DNA of 15,893 nt, taken from the NCBI GenBank assembly GCA_027596035.1, contig JADGJA010000527.1, positions 1-15,893 on the forward strand. Direction: 5' to 3'. Of this stretch, positions 1-9,139 are shown one piece after another; positions within the stretch are counted from its first letter, which is position 1, and the number at the start of each line of letters is the position of its first letter. This DNA is from Thoreauomyces humboldtii. Its lineage: Eukaryota; Chytridiomycota; Chytridiomycetes; Spizellomycetales; Powellomycetaceae. The position numbers and the translations under genes were made by a program. The notes below the pieces were generated by a model, which searched no databases, had not been told where the DNA came from, and was given only the letters and a program-made list of their open reading frames with translations.

Positions 1-93
1 GGGGAGGGTCTAGCAGAGGACTTGAGGAGAGGATTCGCGGAAGACGTCGAGGAACCCGAGGACGAGTATCGTGTAGCAAAGTCCTGGAGCTGA
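1..93 (+). CDS. Possible 3' end of an upstream gene (partial)
   Basis: Frame 1 is open from the first base to a TGA at 91-93 and encodes about 30 residues rich in Glu and Asp, ending in DEYRVAKSWS. The codons are GC-rich like those of the neighbouring EMC2. No domain is visible and the piece is too short to identify. Frame 3 is also open to about 119, so this could be chance in purine-rich DNA that repeats GAGGAC. The call rests only on an open frame with plausible composition. Confidence 0.25.
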   Translation, partial: GEGLAEDLRRGFAEDVEEPEDEYRVAKSWS

Positions 94-456
94 GGACGTT
101 TCGGACCTGAGCCTGCGGCCGAGGACATCTGGGACAAGAGCTACTGACCTAGCGTGACCTAACCCGAGCTGAGGTACGCCTTTGTTACGAAGAATACGAG
201 CGATGAGAAATCGGAACCAGTATCAGGGTCATGCTATGTACGTTCTGCCGTTGCAGGTGGACCGCAGCAACGGTGCCTGTGGAAGCGTGCAAATGGCCGA
301 AATTGAAATTTTGGTGGGTGGCGCAATGGTTCATCATTTCCGAGAACCCTGGCCCTAAGGATCCTGTGGGCCGGACGCCGTCGATGCGCAAACATGCGCT
401 GATGGTGAGCGAAGCGCAGATCCCTCATCGTCAGACAGTCCGAGAAACAGCAAGCC
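94..456. other. Non-coding stretch upstream of EMC2
   Basis: No supported gene is seen here. It should hold the EMC2 promoter and 5' leader. It contains a 10-nt-spaced direct repeat of TGACCTA (145-151 and 155-161) and several ATGs (231, 235, 328) out of frame with EMC2, which would act as upstream start codons if transcription began far upstream. No TATA box is evident. Confidence 0.4.
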
Positions 457-1395
457 ATGGCCCCACCCACGCCCCGCGAGGTCCTCTCAGGACTCCGACT
501 GGGTCCTCTCGAGCCGGGAATGGCCGACGTCGCTCCAGTCACCCACTACGATCCATCCCAGGTCGCCCTCCTCGGCACGGAACTCCTCTCCTCCACCACC
601 CTCCCTGACATCGAACTCTACGCCGTCATCGAACAGACCTACCTCGCCACCCTCGACACCGGAGACCTCGCGGCCGCAAAGTCGCTCCTGGACCGACTCA
701 CCTCTCGGTTCCCAGAGTCGTCCGTCCGAGTGCAGAGGTTGAAGGGCATGTACGCCGAGGCGCAGGGAGACTACGAGGAGGCGGAACGAATCTACGTCGC
801 AGCGTTGGAGCAGGACGAGACCAACGCGCTGGTCCAGAAGCGCAGGGTGGCCTGTCTCGTCTCGCAGGACAGGACGAGGGACGCCATCGAGGCCCTCGCG
901 GTCTACGTCGACGCCTTCATGCAGGACACGGAGGCGTGGAGCGAGCTGGCCACGCTCTACCTGAAGGAAGGCATGGTGGACAGGGCCGCCTTCTGCTACG
1001 AGGAGCTCGTCATGCTGAGACCCCAGAACCATCTCCACCACGTCAGGTACGCGGAGGCGTGCTACACCTTGGGGAGGTGGGACGTGGCCGTCAGGCACTA
1101 CTGCGCCGCCCTCGAGCTGTGCAGGGACAATGCGAGGGCGCTCTACGGACTGAGGGTCGCGAGCGCAGCGAGCTTGGCGGCGAGGACGGTCGGCGGAGGA
1201 GTCGGAGGAAAGAGCGGAGGGAAGCAGCAGGTGGCCAAGACGCTCGCGAACGTCGAGGAGGACCGCGTGGACGATGAGACCATGGGTGCCCTGTACGACA
1301 TGGCAGGTGCGAGGATCAAGACGTTGTACGAGGGAGTTGGGAAGGCAGGTCAACAAACCGCCACAGTCGTCAAGGCGTGGCTGGCTGCCGCTTGA
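457..1395 (+). CDS. EMC2: ER membrane protein complex subunit 2 (TPR protein)
   Basis: EMC2 is the cytosolic TPR scaffold of the ER membrane protein complex, which inserts tail-anchored and multi-pass proteins into the ER membrane. The single 312-residue ORF shows consecutive TPR helices from about residue 50 to 235. It includes the family-typical segments EAWSELATLYLKEG, FCYEELVMLRPQN and HVRYAEACYTLGRWDVA. Length fits the family (human 297, yeast about 292). The start at 457 has a good context (AGCCATGG) and precedes the conserved region by a normal distance. A Gly/Lys-rich loop (GGGVGGKSGGK) interrupts the C-terminal part, as expected for a variable loop. The gene has no introns and is GC-rich with many C- or G-ending codons, unlike the intron-rich genes to its right. 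It converges on the gene at 1562-2659. The family assignment is strong; the exact start is slightly less certain. Confidence 0.95.
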   Translation: MAPPTPREVLSGLRLGPLEPGMADVAPVTHYDPSQVALLGTELLSSTTLPDIELYAVIEQTYLATLDTGDLAAAKSLLDRLTSRFPESSVRVQRLKGMYAEAQGDYEEAERIYVAALEQDETNALVQKRRVACLVSQDRTRDAIEALAVYVDAFMQDTEAWSELATLYLKEGMVDRAAFCYEELVMLRPQNHLHHVRYAEACYTLGRWDVAVRHYCAALELCRDNARALYGLRVASAASLAARTVGGGVGGKSGGKQQVAKTLANVEEDRVDDETMGALYDMAGARIKTLYEGVGKAGQQTATVVKAWLAAA

Positions 1396-1561
1396 TCAGA
1401 TCACCCACATTCCACGGTCGTCCTTCTTTTTTTTGCAAAATACCATCATCATAACTACATCGCACCTGTCATGCTTGCGGCCAGGCTTGATCATTGAACT
1501 TGTGCAGTGTGAAGGCTATTATGTACAGGGATAAAATAATGGACTAAAATAATACGCCGAT
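1396..1561. terminator. Convergent 3' flanks of EMC2 and the minus-strand gene
   Basis: This 166-nt spacer separates two stop codons that face each other. It carries two copies of TAAAATAAT (1532-1540 and 1545-1553) and a T-rich run near 1424-1434. The AT-rich pair is a plausible polyadenylation-control element for EMC2. The minus-strand gene must end its transcript in the same spacer or inside EMC2, so the two 3' UTRs may overlap. This is inferred from layout and composition only. Confidence 0.35.
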
Positions 1562-2659
1562 CTACCTTCCTACGGGGGCGACCCTCTGAAGGGCATCGAT
1601 GGCGCTTTCCAATGCGTGCATGTCCTCCCTCATGATCTTTGTACCTATACTAACACCGTCCCTGTCCAGCGCCACCTCCCTGACGCCGTCCAGCCGAACC
1701 TGAAAGCAGGCTGCGAACGCGGCCGCCTGTCCATGATGGGACGTCAGATGACCCAGGAACTGGGGCAGCGGAGTCGGCAAGGTGGAAAGCCAGGGCACGT
1801 AACCGTCGGAAGACGTCGGGGAAGGCGAGGGAAGATACGTTCCTACGGACGAGCACGGAGACGTGGGAGAGTCCAGTCGGTTCTCGATGGTGTACGGAGG
1901 AATGGCGAGACTGACCGAGTGGGGATTGGAGTTCGAGAGTGTTCGACGTCGCGTTGGGGGACGGGAGGAGGTAGATGCGTTGGTTGTGCTAGTGGTCGCT
2001 GTTGGAGGCACGAAAGAGGAGGACATCATGGCCATCCCGTGCGCATACCGGATCATGGAGGCGATGGCGGATGCCTGATTGCTCGTTCCCTCATCTACTT
2101 GCTCGGAACGCACACGCGAGTCAAACGCTGTCATGTCGTAGGCAGACGTGGATCGGTCAGAAGGCTCGGCAGCGGCCGCGATGAGACTGTCGCGTTCCGT
2201 GAGCAGCGCGCCCAAAGCCATGAGCGTGTCCAGAGCGGATGTGGTGGTAGTGGGGAAGGTGGGTGACCTCGCCGCGCTCATTCTATGAGGATCCGTGAAC
2301 GTCGTTCCCGGATCACAATTGTCGGACACCGGGGTGCTAGCAGGCAGGTCGTTCAATCCACCGATCTCGGCCGCGGGTGCGAGATCGAACGTGGTGACCT
2401 GCTCGCCGACCTGAAGGGAGGTGCCTGCGGACGTGCTGAACGTTCCGCCGTTGAGGACCATGGATCTGGAGACGTGAGGGAGAGCGAAGTCGGACGACGC
2501 CCAAGATGAGGCGACGGATGTACGGCGACGGAGATCTTCCGGACGTGATGGTGTGTACGAGATGGTTGGTCCCTCTGCAGCTGGAGCTGTTCCTGCTGGG
2601 GAGAATGACGAGAGAGAGGGAACAAAGTCTGCGTAACGAGGGAAGGGAGGGTTGGTCAT
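1562..2659 (-). CDS. Unrecognised Ser/Thr/Pro-rich protein, 365 residues
   Basis: An uninterrupted 1.1-kb ORF begins MTNPPFPRYADFVPSL and ends ALQRVAPVGR. I do not recognise a family. Residues 1 to about 285 look mostly disordered: rich in Ser, Thr, Pro and Ala, with a poly-Thr run, a basic RRRTLS that fits a basophilic-kinase site, and SP/TP dipeptides. The last 80 or so residues look more ordered, with PWLSTLPTPLPQFLGHL followed by an amphipathic stretch and a helix-like REDMHALESAIDALQ. No signal peptide or membrane segment is visible. It is intronless like EMC2, and its ATG lies 332 bp from the IFT144 ATG on the opposite strand, implying a shared promoter region. Its length and lack of introns suggest a real gene, though a plus-strand ORF of 216 codons overlaps it. 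Composition (regulatory or adaptor-like) is all that can be said about function. Confidence 0.7.
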   Translation of the reverse strand: MTNPPFPRYADFVPSLSSFSPAGTAPAAEGPTISYTPSRPEDLRRRTSVASSWASSDFALPHVSRSMVLNGGTFSTSAGTSLQVGEQVTTFDLAPAAEIGGLNDLPASTPVSDNCDPGTTFTDPHRMSAARSPTFPTTTTSALDTLMALGALLTERDSLIAAAAEPSDRSTSAYDMTAFDSRVRSEQVDEGTSNQASAIASMIRYAHGMAMMSSSFVPPTATTSTTNASTSSRPPTRRRTLSNSNPHSVSLAIPPYTIENRLDSPTSPCSSVGTYLPSPSPTSSDGYVPWLSTLPTPLPQFLGHLTSHHGQAAAFAACFQVRLDGVREVALDRDGVSIGTKIMREDMHALESAIDALQRVAPVGR

Positions 2660-2894
2660 GGCCGGCTGGTGTTATGGAGAAAGCTAACGAAGGTTTGTAC
2701 AGAAGCGATACGAAGGACTTGAACTGTTGTAACAACGGGTCAAGAGCGAAAACTGTATAAGAGACCGACCGATGGGGAACAAGAAGCCGAGAGGAGGAAA
2801 GGGCAGAGAAAGACCGAGGAGAAAGAGGAAGGAAGAGGAGGGCCGTTGCGGGTTGCGGCGGAGTGTCAGGTTTGGACAGCGCGCCCCACTCCTC

Positions 2895-2905
2895 TGACTC
2901 ACGTG
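2895..2905. promoter_or_regulatory. Overlapping bZIP (TGACTCA) and E-box (CACGTG) motifs
   Basis: TGACTCA (2895-2901) is the Gcn4/AP-1 class bZIP consensus, and CACGTG (2900-2905) is the bHLH E-box consensus. They overlap by two bases, 87 bp upstream of the IFT144 start. Both motifs are short and could occur by chance, but both are perfect and lie in a promoter. Confidence 0.3.
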
Positions 2906-2925
2906 TTTCTTCCTCCCAACGCGGG

Positions 2926-2953
2926 GTCGCAGGTCGCACGTCGCACGTCGCGG
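2926..2953 (+). repeat. Four tandem heptamers, GTCGCAN
   Basis: The sequence reads GTCGCAG, GTCGCAC, GTCGCAC, GTCGCGG in direct tandem. It ends 38 bp before the IFT144 ATG, within the likely core promoter or 5' leader. It could be a tandem transcription-factor site or a simple slippage repeat. Confidence 0.85.
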
Positions 2954-2991
2954 TTGCGTTTTCTTCAGGTGACTTCACAGCAGTCACAAGC

Positions 2992-5900
2992 ATGAAGGTA
3001 TGACCGATGGCTCGGCATCTTGCCCTACACACTCTACTGACGTCTTCTGCAGAACGTCTTCTCAATAAAAGCCGATCAGCTGGGCCACGGTCCAGTGCTG
3101 TTCGACTGGCAGAAGCGTTCGGCTTCATTTCTGGCAGCAGTCGGGTAGGGCATCCTTCAAAGTATCGAGAAGATCGAAAACGTACTGAAACGAGCCCTTG
3201 AATCTTCAGGTCCCTCAACATCGTTCATGTCTTTGACCGGAATGGAGAGATCGTGGATACGTTTCCCCTCACAGGGTATGGGAATCCGGGCTTTTCTTTC
3301 GATGGCTATGCTGGATCTGGATCTAACGCAGCTCCAATGGACTCAGGGAATGCGTGGGACTGGAGTGGTCCCCGGAGGGGGATGTCTTGGCCGTCATCCA
3401 ATCGAAATCAGGATCAATCGTGTTTTGGGATGCAGAGACTCGACACGTCCTCGAGCATCTGGAGTCCGGAATGAAGCACCTGCATTTCCTACGCTGGTCT
3501 CCGAAGGGCGACCTTGTGAGTGGCCCAGGATGGGGCTCAGGTCCCGCAAGTGTGCCATTTTTGACCGAGCTTCAACTCCATCATCCAGCTGGCCGTGGGG
3601 ACGTCGAAGGGAAACCTCTTCATTTACGACCGAAAGGCCGGGAAGAAGACGCCAGTGTTGGGGAAACACAGCAAAGCCATCGTTGCAGGATGTTGGAGCT
3701 GGGACAACATCCTCGCGTGTGGCTCCGAGGACAGAACTGTAGGATCAGCTTCGTCAATGATCGTCGTCAGTCAGAGATCCAACAAACTTGTCCTCCTAGT
3801 TTACACTATCGAATGCGTCCGGAGATACCGTCATCTCCATGGGGCTTTCAGGAGAGCCATCTCTCATGCAGGTGCGCGAAGGTTGCTCCTCGAACCACCC
3901 GTTCCGGGCGAACTCTTACGCTTTCTGCAGTGGGCAAATATGAAGAACTCGCACGGAGTGCAAGATCCAGTCCTTTCCAGCATCCTTGGCGGCAAATCAA
4001 TCTTCATTCACAACATCAACCACCCAGAAGCGCCCGTCGAGCTTGCTTTCCAGCCAAAGTACGGGAGCGTAGCTTCCTACCAGTGGTTCGCGGACGGTTA
4101 CATCCTAGTGGGCTTCTCCTCTGGCTACTTGATCGTCATGTCGACAAGTAGGCTTTCCAACGGTCCGCTTCCCTGAAGGGGCTTTCGCGCTCATACTCGC
4201 CGTTTGTTTCAGACCCAAGCGATCTTGGGCATGAGATTTTTTCGACAAAGAATCACAAGGGGTCGCTGAGTAACGTTGCCATTTCGACTGTTCTGAGCAA
4301 AGCGGCCTCTTGTGGAGACAGCACGATCAAAGTTCATGAGCTGTCCGATTTGCGGGTGAGAAAGCGGATTCTTTTCGTAGTCATACATGTCACAAGCTCA
4401 TTCAGAAACACTGCAGGATGTGTACGCTGTGGAGACGGTCGACGATGTCAGTCCCCTTGATCGTTTGCAGTGGTCCGACGACGGGCAGTTTCTGACTGTG
4501 TGCACGAAAGAGTAAGGAACGCCGTCCTTGCCGTTCCCAGCGTTCGAAGCCAATTTATCGTTTTTCAGAGGGTCTATCTACACATACCTCGCTCGTATGC
4601 CTCTTCTGGGCAGTAGCTACACAACTCTGGTAGCATATCTTTCAGGATTACGCGAAATCACTATCCATGATCAAGCGAGCGAGACAGGCAGCTTCGCTTC
4701 TCAGCAGGTCAAGCGAGAACTGGAATTCGAGCCAACGATCGTCGCTCTAGGGGGTGCTTGTGTAGGAGCTTTCTGAATTTCGAGGTTACTATAGCGAGTT
4801 CTTTGCTGATGAGTCTCCATGTAGCTTGGGGTGGTGTCCAAAAACACGGCCGGGTTCTATCGGTACTCGACAGTAGCCGATTCGCAAGACAAGGATCTCC
4901 TTGCAGACGATAACGATGCATTGGTGATGCTCAAGGTTGGGGTCGTCTATAAGTCATCCGTCCTGCGCGATGAGAAAGTTGCTAAATATATGTTGGTACT
5001 AGGATTACGGAGAAAATGTAACCGCACTGGCCATGAACGCGCACTTTGCAGCCGCCGTCCTGGAAAGTGGCAAACTCAAGGTTCATCTGGTCACAGAGAC
5101 TCTAGGCGACGGATCGACCGAGCGACTGGGTCAGGACGTCACGGAGATATCGAGAGGAGCTGTGATTCCGAAAGGGGATACGGACGCGATGGAGAAGATG
5201 TTCCCAGATCACAATAACGAAAAGCGCAAGGGTGGAAAGATTACCATAACCTGCGCGGCTTTGTCGCCCGAATGCGTCATTTACGGCACGAGCAATGGCA
5301 ACATTCAATACTACCTGCTGGACGGGTGGACATTGGTGGCCGAGTTAAAACACAAGGTTCAGTGATGAATGCCCAAAAGTCTTTCTAACGCTGTGGTTTG
5401 ACACCTCCTACTTGATTACGTAGCAAGAGATCAAAGCTATCGTTCCTCAAACTAGAGGCGGCACGAAAGTTGTTTTCATCGATGCACAAAATGACGGTTA
5501 CCTTACCGATCCTGCGACCAACGCCGTACTAGCAATTCCGCGGTGGTCAGGTACGTGTTTTTGAAGTCCGGGATGACTCGTAGCAAATCGCCAGTCCCAG
5601 ACTCTGATTCTCCATTTAGCAAACACAAAGGGCGTGATTTGGGAATCGGAACCTCCGCCCGGTCGCGCAGTTTTTAGCTGCTGGGACGACTCTTTCATAT
5701 ATACCTACGTGTATCAACCTATCACAATCAAAGGCCCCGTGTGCTTGGCTGTCGGAGCAACCAAGTTACCTTTTGGGCAAAAGCCTGTCGCATCGGTTGG
5801 CGGCATAATCTCTTGTCAGGTAGGCAGTGCTCGTTGTACACGCGGGATTTGGTGCATGTACCAATCATTCAGATTAGACACTCGCAGGCAGACTTACATC

Positions 5901-8900
5901 TTTGCGATTGGAAGCCTACGACACGCCGTCACCAGATCATTTCCTGCGTGATAAGAAAGGGGATCAGGAGCAGGGCAAAGGGCTTCAATTACTTTACATG
6001 CTCGGAATGCTGAAAAGTAAGCCGGAAGCACCGTAGGACGGAGCTTTGGATTTTCTTTGACAGCTTGTACTCCAGGTATCTGGGCATTGATCGGAGTCGT
6101 GCAGTCTGTGAAGGCCTGGACGATGCTAGCGGAATCGGCTCTGAGAATGCTGGATCTCTCGTCAGCAAAGCGGATATATCGGCAAGTACTTAAGGACGCT
6201 GGCATGGTCTGGTCCCTGGAGCGCCTAGACTGTGTGGAGGAAAAGAACCTTTTAACGGGTCACGTGTCGGCGATCTTCGGCGACGTTTCAACCGCTCAGG
6301 TACTGAACAAAGCATGCTTAATGGTTCACGAATGTCACCTCACCAAAAAGTTTGCAACTATTTCAGGAGTTTTTCCTGAAAAGCTCGTACCCAAAAGCCG
6401 CACTGGATCTCCGAAGAAATCTGATGCAGTGGGAACAAGCGCTGGGACTGGCTAATACGCTCGCTCCAGAGCAGGTGACCGTCATTGCCAAAGAATATGC
6501 GACACAGCTGGAGATGAATGGTACTGTCTCTTGAACTTCCTTTCGTTAGATGACAAACAGACGCTTATGGTCTTCCTTGCAGGCCAGTACCCGGAAGCAC
6601 TTGCTATGTACGAGCGTGCCTTGTCGACATCTGAATTTCATCCTGGAGTGGATCAAGTCCGAGAGGAGCATCAGGTGTTTTGCAGCGTCGGGCTGGCACG
6701 GATGACCTTGCGGATGGGCGACGTATCGAGAGGGATGAAGATGCTTGCCGGGACCACCGACAAGCTCCTTCTACAGGAATGCGGAAGCATCCTGGAAGAT
6801 CTCAAGCAGTACAATGACTCTGCCGTCTGCTACGAGCGAGGCGGGTACTGGGAGAAGGCGGCGGAAGCATGGATACAAGGTCGGTGAACCGTGGGGTGCC
6901 GATATAAAGTCTTCACAGGCGCTAACCGTTCCCTTTGTAGTTAAAAACTGGGGCAAGCTCAGCAAGATATTAGACAGAGTCACCAGTCCAAAGCTCTTTA
7001 TCCAATACGCCAAGGCTCGTGAAGAAAGCGGCGACCATACGGAGGCCGCTCGAGCTTACGAAAAGGCAAAGGATTACGACAACGTTGTCCGCCTATTCAT
7101 CGATCACCTGCAAAACGTGGAAGGTGCTGTGGCCATCGTGCGAAAGACGCGATCACGAGAATCCGCCCGCCTCGTCGCCAAGGTGTTCCAATCCCTGCGG
7201 GACTACCGGTCGGTCGTGGAGTTCTTCCTGATCGCGGGCATGCGCGAGGAAGCGTTTGAGCTGGCTCAGCAGCAAGATGTCATGGAAGAGTTTGCCGACC
7301 TGGTGAAGGAAGATGTGACCCCGGACGAACTCATCAACATCGCGAGTCACTTGGAGAACAAGAAACAGTATCGATTGGCTGGACAGTATCTGCTTCAAGC
7401 CGGGGATTACCCTCGGGCACTTCGAATGTTTCTGCAGAGCTCCGGCGATCCTGGGAGCATTGATCATGCGATCGACACTGTCGGACTTGCCAAGAGTGAT
7501 CTTCTGACCCATCAGCTCATCGATTTCTTGATGGGCGAGACGGATGGCGTACCGAAGGTAGGCTTTACTGAAGAGTGCAAACACTGTTCATTTAAGTCAC
7601 TGACACACACGTCGACAGGATGCCAAGTACATATTCAAGCTGTATATGTCGCTGGGACAGTATCGTGAAGCGGCTCGAACGGCCATTATCATTGCGCGAG
7701 AGGAACAAGCTTTAGGTAAAGAGCACATTGTCGGGCTAGCCGTGTGACCCATTGCTCAAGATTCGAATTCAGGCAACTATCGGGCTGCTCATGACCTCCT
7801 GCTTGACAATTACAAGCAGCTTCGGGCCACGAAGAACCACGTCCCTGCCGAAATCGACAGAATGCTGATGCTTCTCCACAGCTACATGCTCGTGAAGGTA
7901 TGCGCGGGCGGCCACCTGAACTCAATGCCCCTTGCCAACTTGCATGATGTCCTAGTCACTTGTGCGGATCGATGAACACGAGAAGGGAGCCCGAATGCTC
8001 ATGCGGGTCGCCAACAACATAAGCAAGTTCCCAGCCCACATCGTGCCAATCCTCACATCCACTGTGATCGAATGTTATCGCGCCGGCTTCAAGCGCGCGG
8101 CATTCGAGTACGGAGCCATGCTAATGCGCCCCGAGTACCGCAACAAAGTCGATGCCAAGTACAAGAGCCGGATCGAAAAGATCGTAAGGTACTGAGCGGA
8201 AAATCGCAGGACGGGATTGAAACCGAACTCTGCCTTTTCACCATCTCATCGGCGTCCTTCTTTCAAACCGATTGCGTAGACGTCCTGAGAAGGATGAAAT
8301 CGAAGAGGCGACTTCGCCTTGCCCTTACTGCTCGAACATGGTATCGGACACCACGCTGGATTGCACGGAATGCAAGAATCATCTTCCATACTGCATTGCA
8401 ACGGTAAGCAACAAGGAAGGAAAGCGTGGAAGAATCGCTAGAATATCGGTTTCTCATCATATCTTGATGACATGTCAGGGCCGACACATGCTGATATCAG
8501 ACTGGACAAAATGCCCGACGTGCTTCTTCCCGGGCCTTCACTCGCATTTCACGGAGTTTCTGAGCAAAGCGGAGGCATGCCCCATGTGCTCCACACCCAT
8601 GCAGGCCGGCCAGCTGGTCAAACTTCAAGAATCCGAAGCGTCCGCCGCCCTCCACGGAAACAAGCAGCAACAGGAGTCGGATGCTGCGAAAGAAAACCTC
8701 GAGAAAGTAACGGAAGGAGGAGCACCGCCCGATGGACAGTCGGGTTTAGAGCACTCGGAGCACAATGGACAACTGAGCAGGACAAAGTCGCGCTCCTTTT
8801 TGAGGAGAAGCAAGGACAGTGTTCGGATAGTGAAGGGAGGGTCGACCGGAGAAGTGGGACCGGATACAGGGATTGCCGTGCAAGGCCTTAGTGGCGATGC

Positions 8901-8922
8901 AAAGGGTATGGTTGGAGTATAG
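2992..8922 (+). CDS. IFT144: Intraflagellar transport protein 144 (WDR19), IFT-A subunit
   Basis: IFT144 is a core subunit of the IFT-A complex, which with dynein-2 carries retrograde traffic in cilia and helps import membrane proteins. I read 24 exons: 2992-2997, 3053-3144, 3210-3275, 3347-3515, 3589-3738, 3800-3871, 3931-4147, 4213-4355, 4417-4511, 4569-4761, 4825-4935, 5003-5356, 5424-5550, 5620-5819, 5878-6016, 6076-6299, 6367-6520, 6583-6879, 6941-7557, 7619-7715, 7773-7897, 7956-8188, 8280-8403, 8479-8922. They sum to 4449 nt, or 1482 residues (human about 1342). Two WD40 propellers fill roughly residues 1-665 ([29 protein letters not shown]). A TPR-like helical array follows to about 1290 ([19 protein letters not shown]). 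C-terminal zinc ribbons use C1308/C1311/C1322/C1325 and C1347/C1350/C1369/C1372. About 87 residues extend beyond the family's usual end. The start is fixed by MKNVFSIK, matching the family N-terminus. Introns 11 and 12 have GTT donors. Intron 15 could end at 6063 instead of 6075, adding four residues. Confidence 0.95.
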
Positions 8923-9139
8923 GACGACGGGAACCCCTTTTGCTTTATATGTATGCTTCTGCGTTTATTTCTGGTTAATCTGCCGAACCAAGTTGCCCAA
9001 CAAACCCAGGCGCTCCCATCTGTCGAAAAGAAACAGAGTGAGTCACAGATCCGCGAGTCCGATCAGGTCCGCTTCACTCGGACACTCCACTAACCGACAT
9101 TCCTTTCCACGTACCTTTCGCTCCGAATCCAAAGCAGCA
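8923..9139. promoter_or_regulatory. IFT144 3' flank and PRI1 promoter/leader
   Basis: This 217-nt head-to-tail spacer must hold the IFT144 terminator and PRI1 promoter. A TTTATAT at about 8944-8950 is TATA-like. A perfect TGAGTCA (9039-9045) is present, but the same bases form a GTGAGT donor. A possible 5' UTR intron runs from 9038 to 9137, with ACTAAC as branch point near 9090 and an AG three bases before the ATG. No clear MluI-box was found. Confidence 0.35.

Larger units (their letters stand above)
2660..2991. promoter_or_regulatory. Divergent promoter region between the orphan gene and IFT144
   Basis: This 332-bp region lies between two ATGs on opposite strands and so should drive both genes. 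It is strongly purine-rich on the plus strand in the middle (about 2775-2850). Nearer IFT144 it holds a TGACTCACGTG composite at 2895-2905, a four-copy heptamer array at 2926-2953, and the inverted repeat GTGACT/AGTCAC (2969-2974 and 2982-2987) just before the start codon. A short palindrome, GTTGTAACAAC, is at 2726-2736. No TATA box was seen. The function is inferred from gene layout. Confidence 0.55.

Noticed and set aside
145..161. Direct repeat of TGACCTA as a nuclear-receptor-type site
   Set aside because: Two 7-bp copies can occur by chance, and fungi lack that receptor class.
487..1356. 289-codon antisense open frame across EMC2
   Set aside because: It is a shadow of the GC-rich EMC2 coding frame. 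The plus strand encodes a clear conserved protein and the antisense product has no recognisable feature.
1616..2266. 216-codon plus-strand frame over the minus-strand orphan gene
   Set aside because: It is shorter, very Arg/Gly-rich as antisense frames of Ser/Pro-rich genes are, and has no motif. The minus-strand frame is longer and better formed.
2726..2736. GTTGTAACAAC as an RFX X-box controlling IFT144
   Set aside because: It is too short and departs from the X-box pattern; it also sits about 260 bp from the start. I do not claim an RFX site.
2337..3221. 294-codon minus-strand frame spanning the divergent promoter and IFT144 exon 1
   Set aside because: It runs through the opposite-strand promoter, the intron-exon start of IFT144 and the other frame of the orphan gene. 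Its sequence is low-complexity and unlike any family.
2992..8922. IFT144 as a decayed pseudogene, because of many in-frame stops
   Set aside because: Every stop falls inside a plausible intron. Exons sum to a multiple of three and the protein matches the family from first to last conserved block.
8873..9139. Upstream extension of PRI1 from ATGs inside the IFT144 3' end
   Set aside because: The frame is open, but it would overlap IFT144 coding sequence, and its residues do not resemble primase. The ATG at 9140 has the better context.
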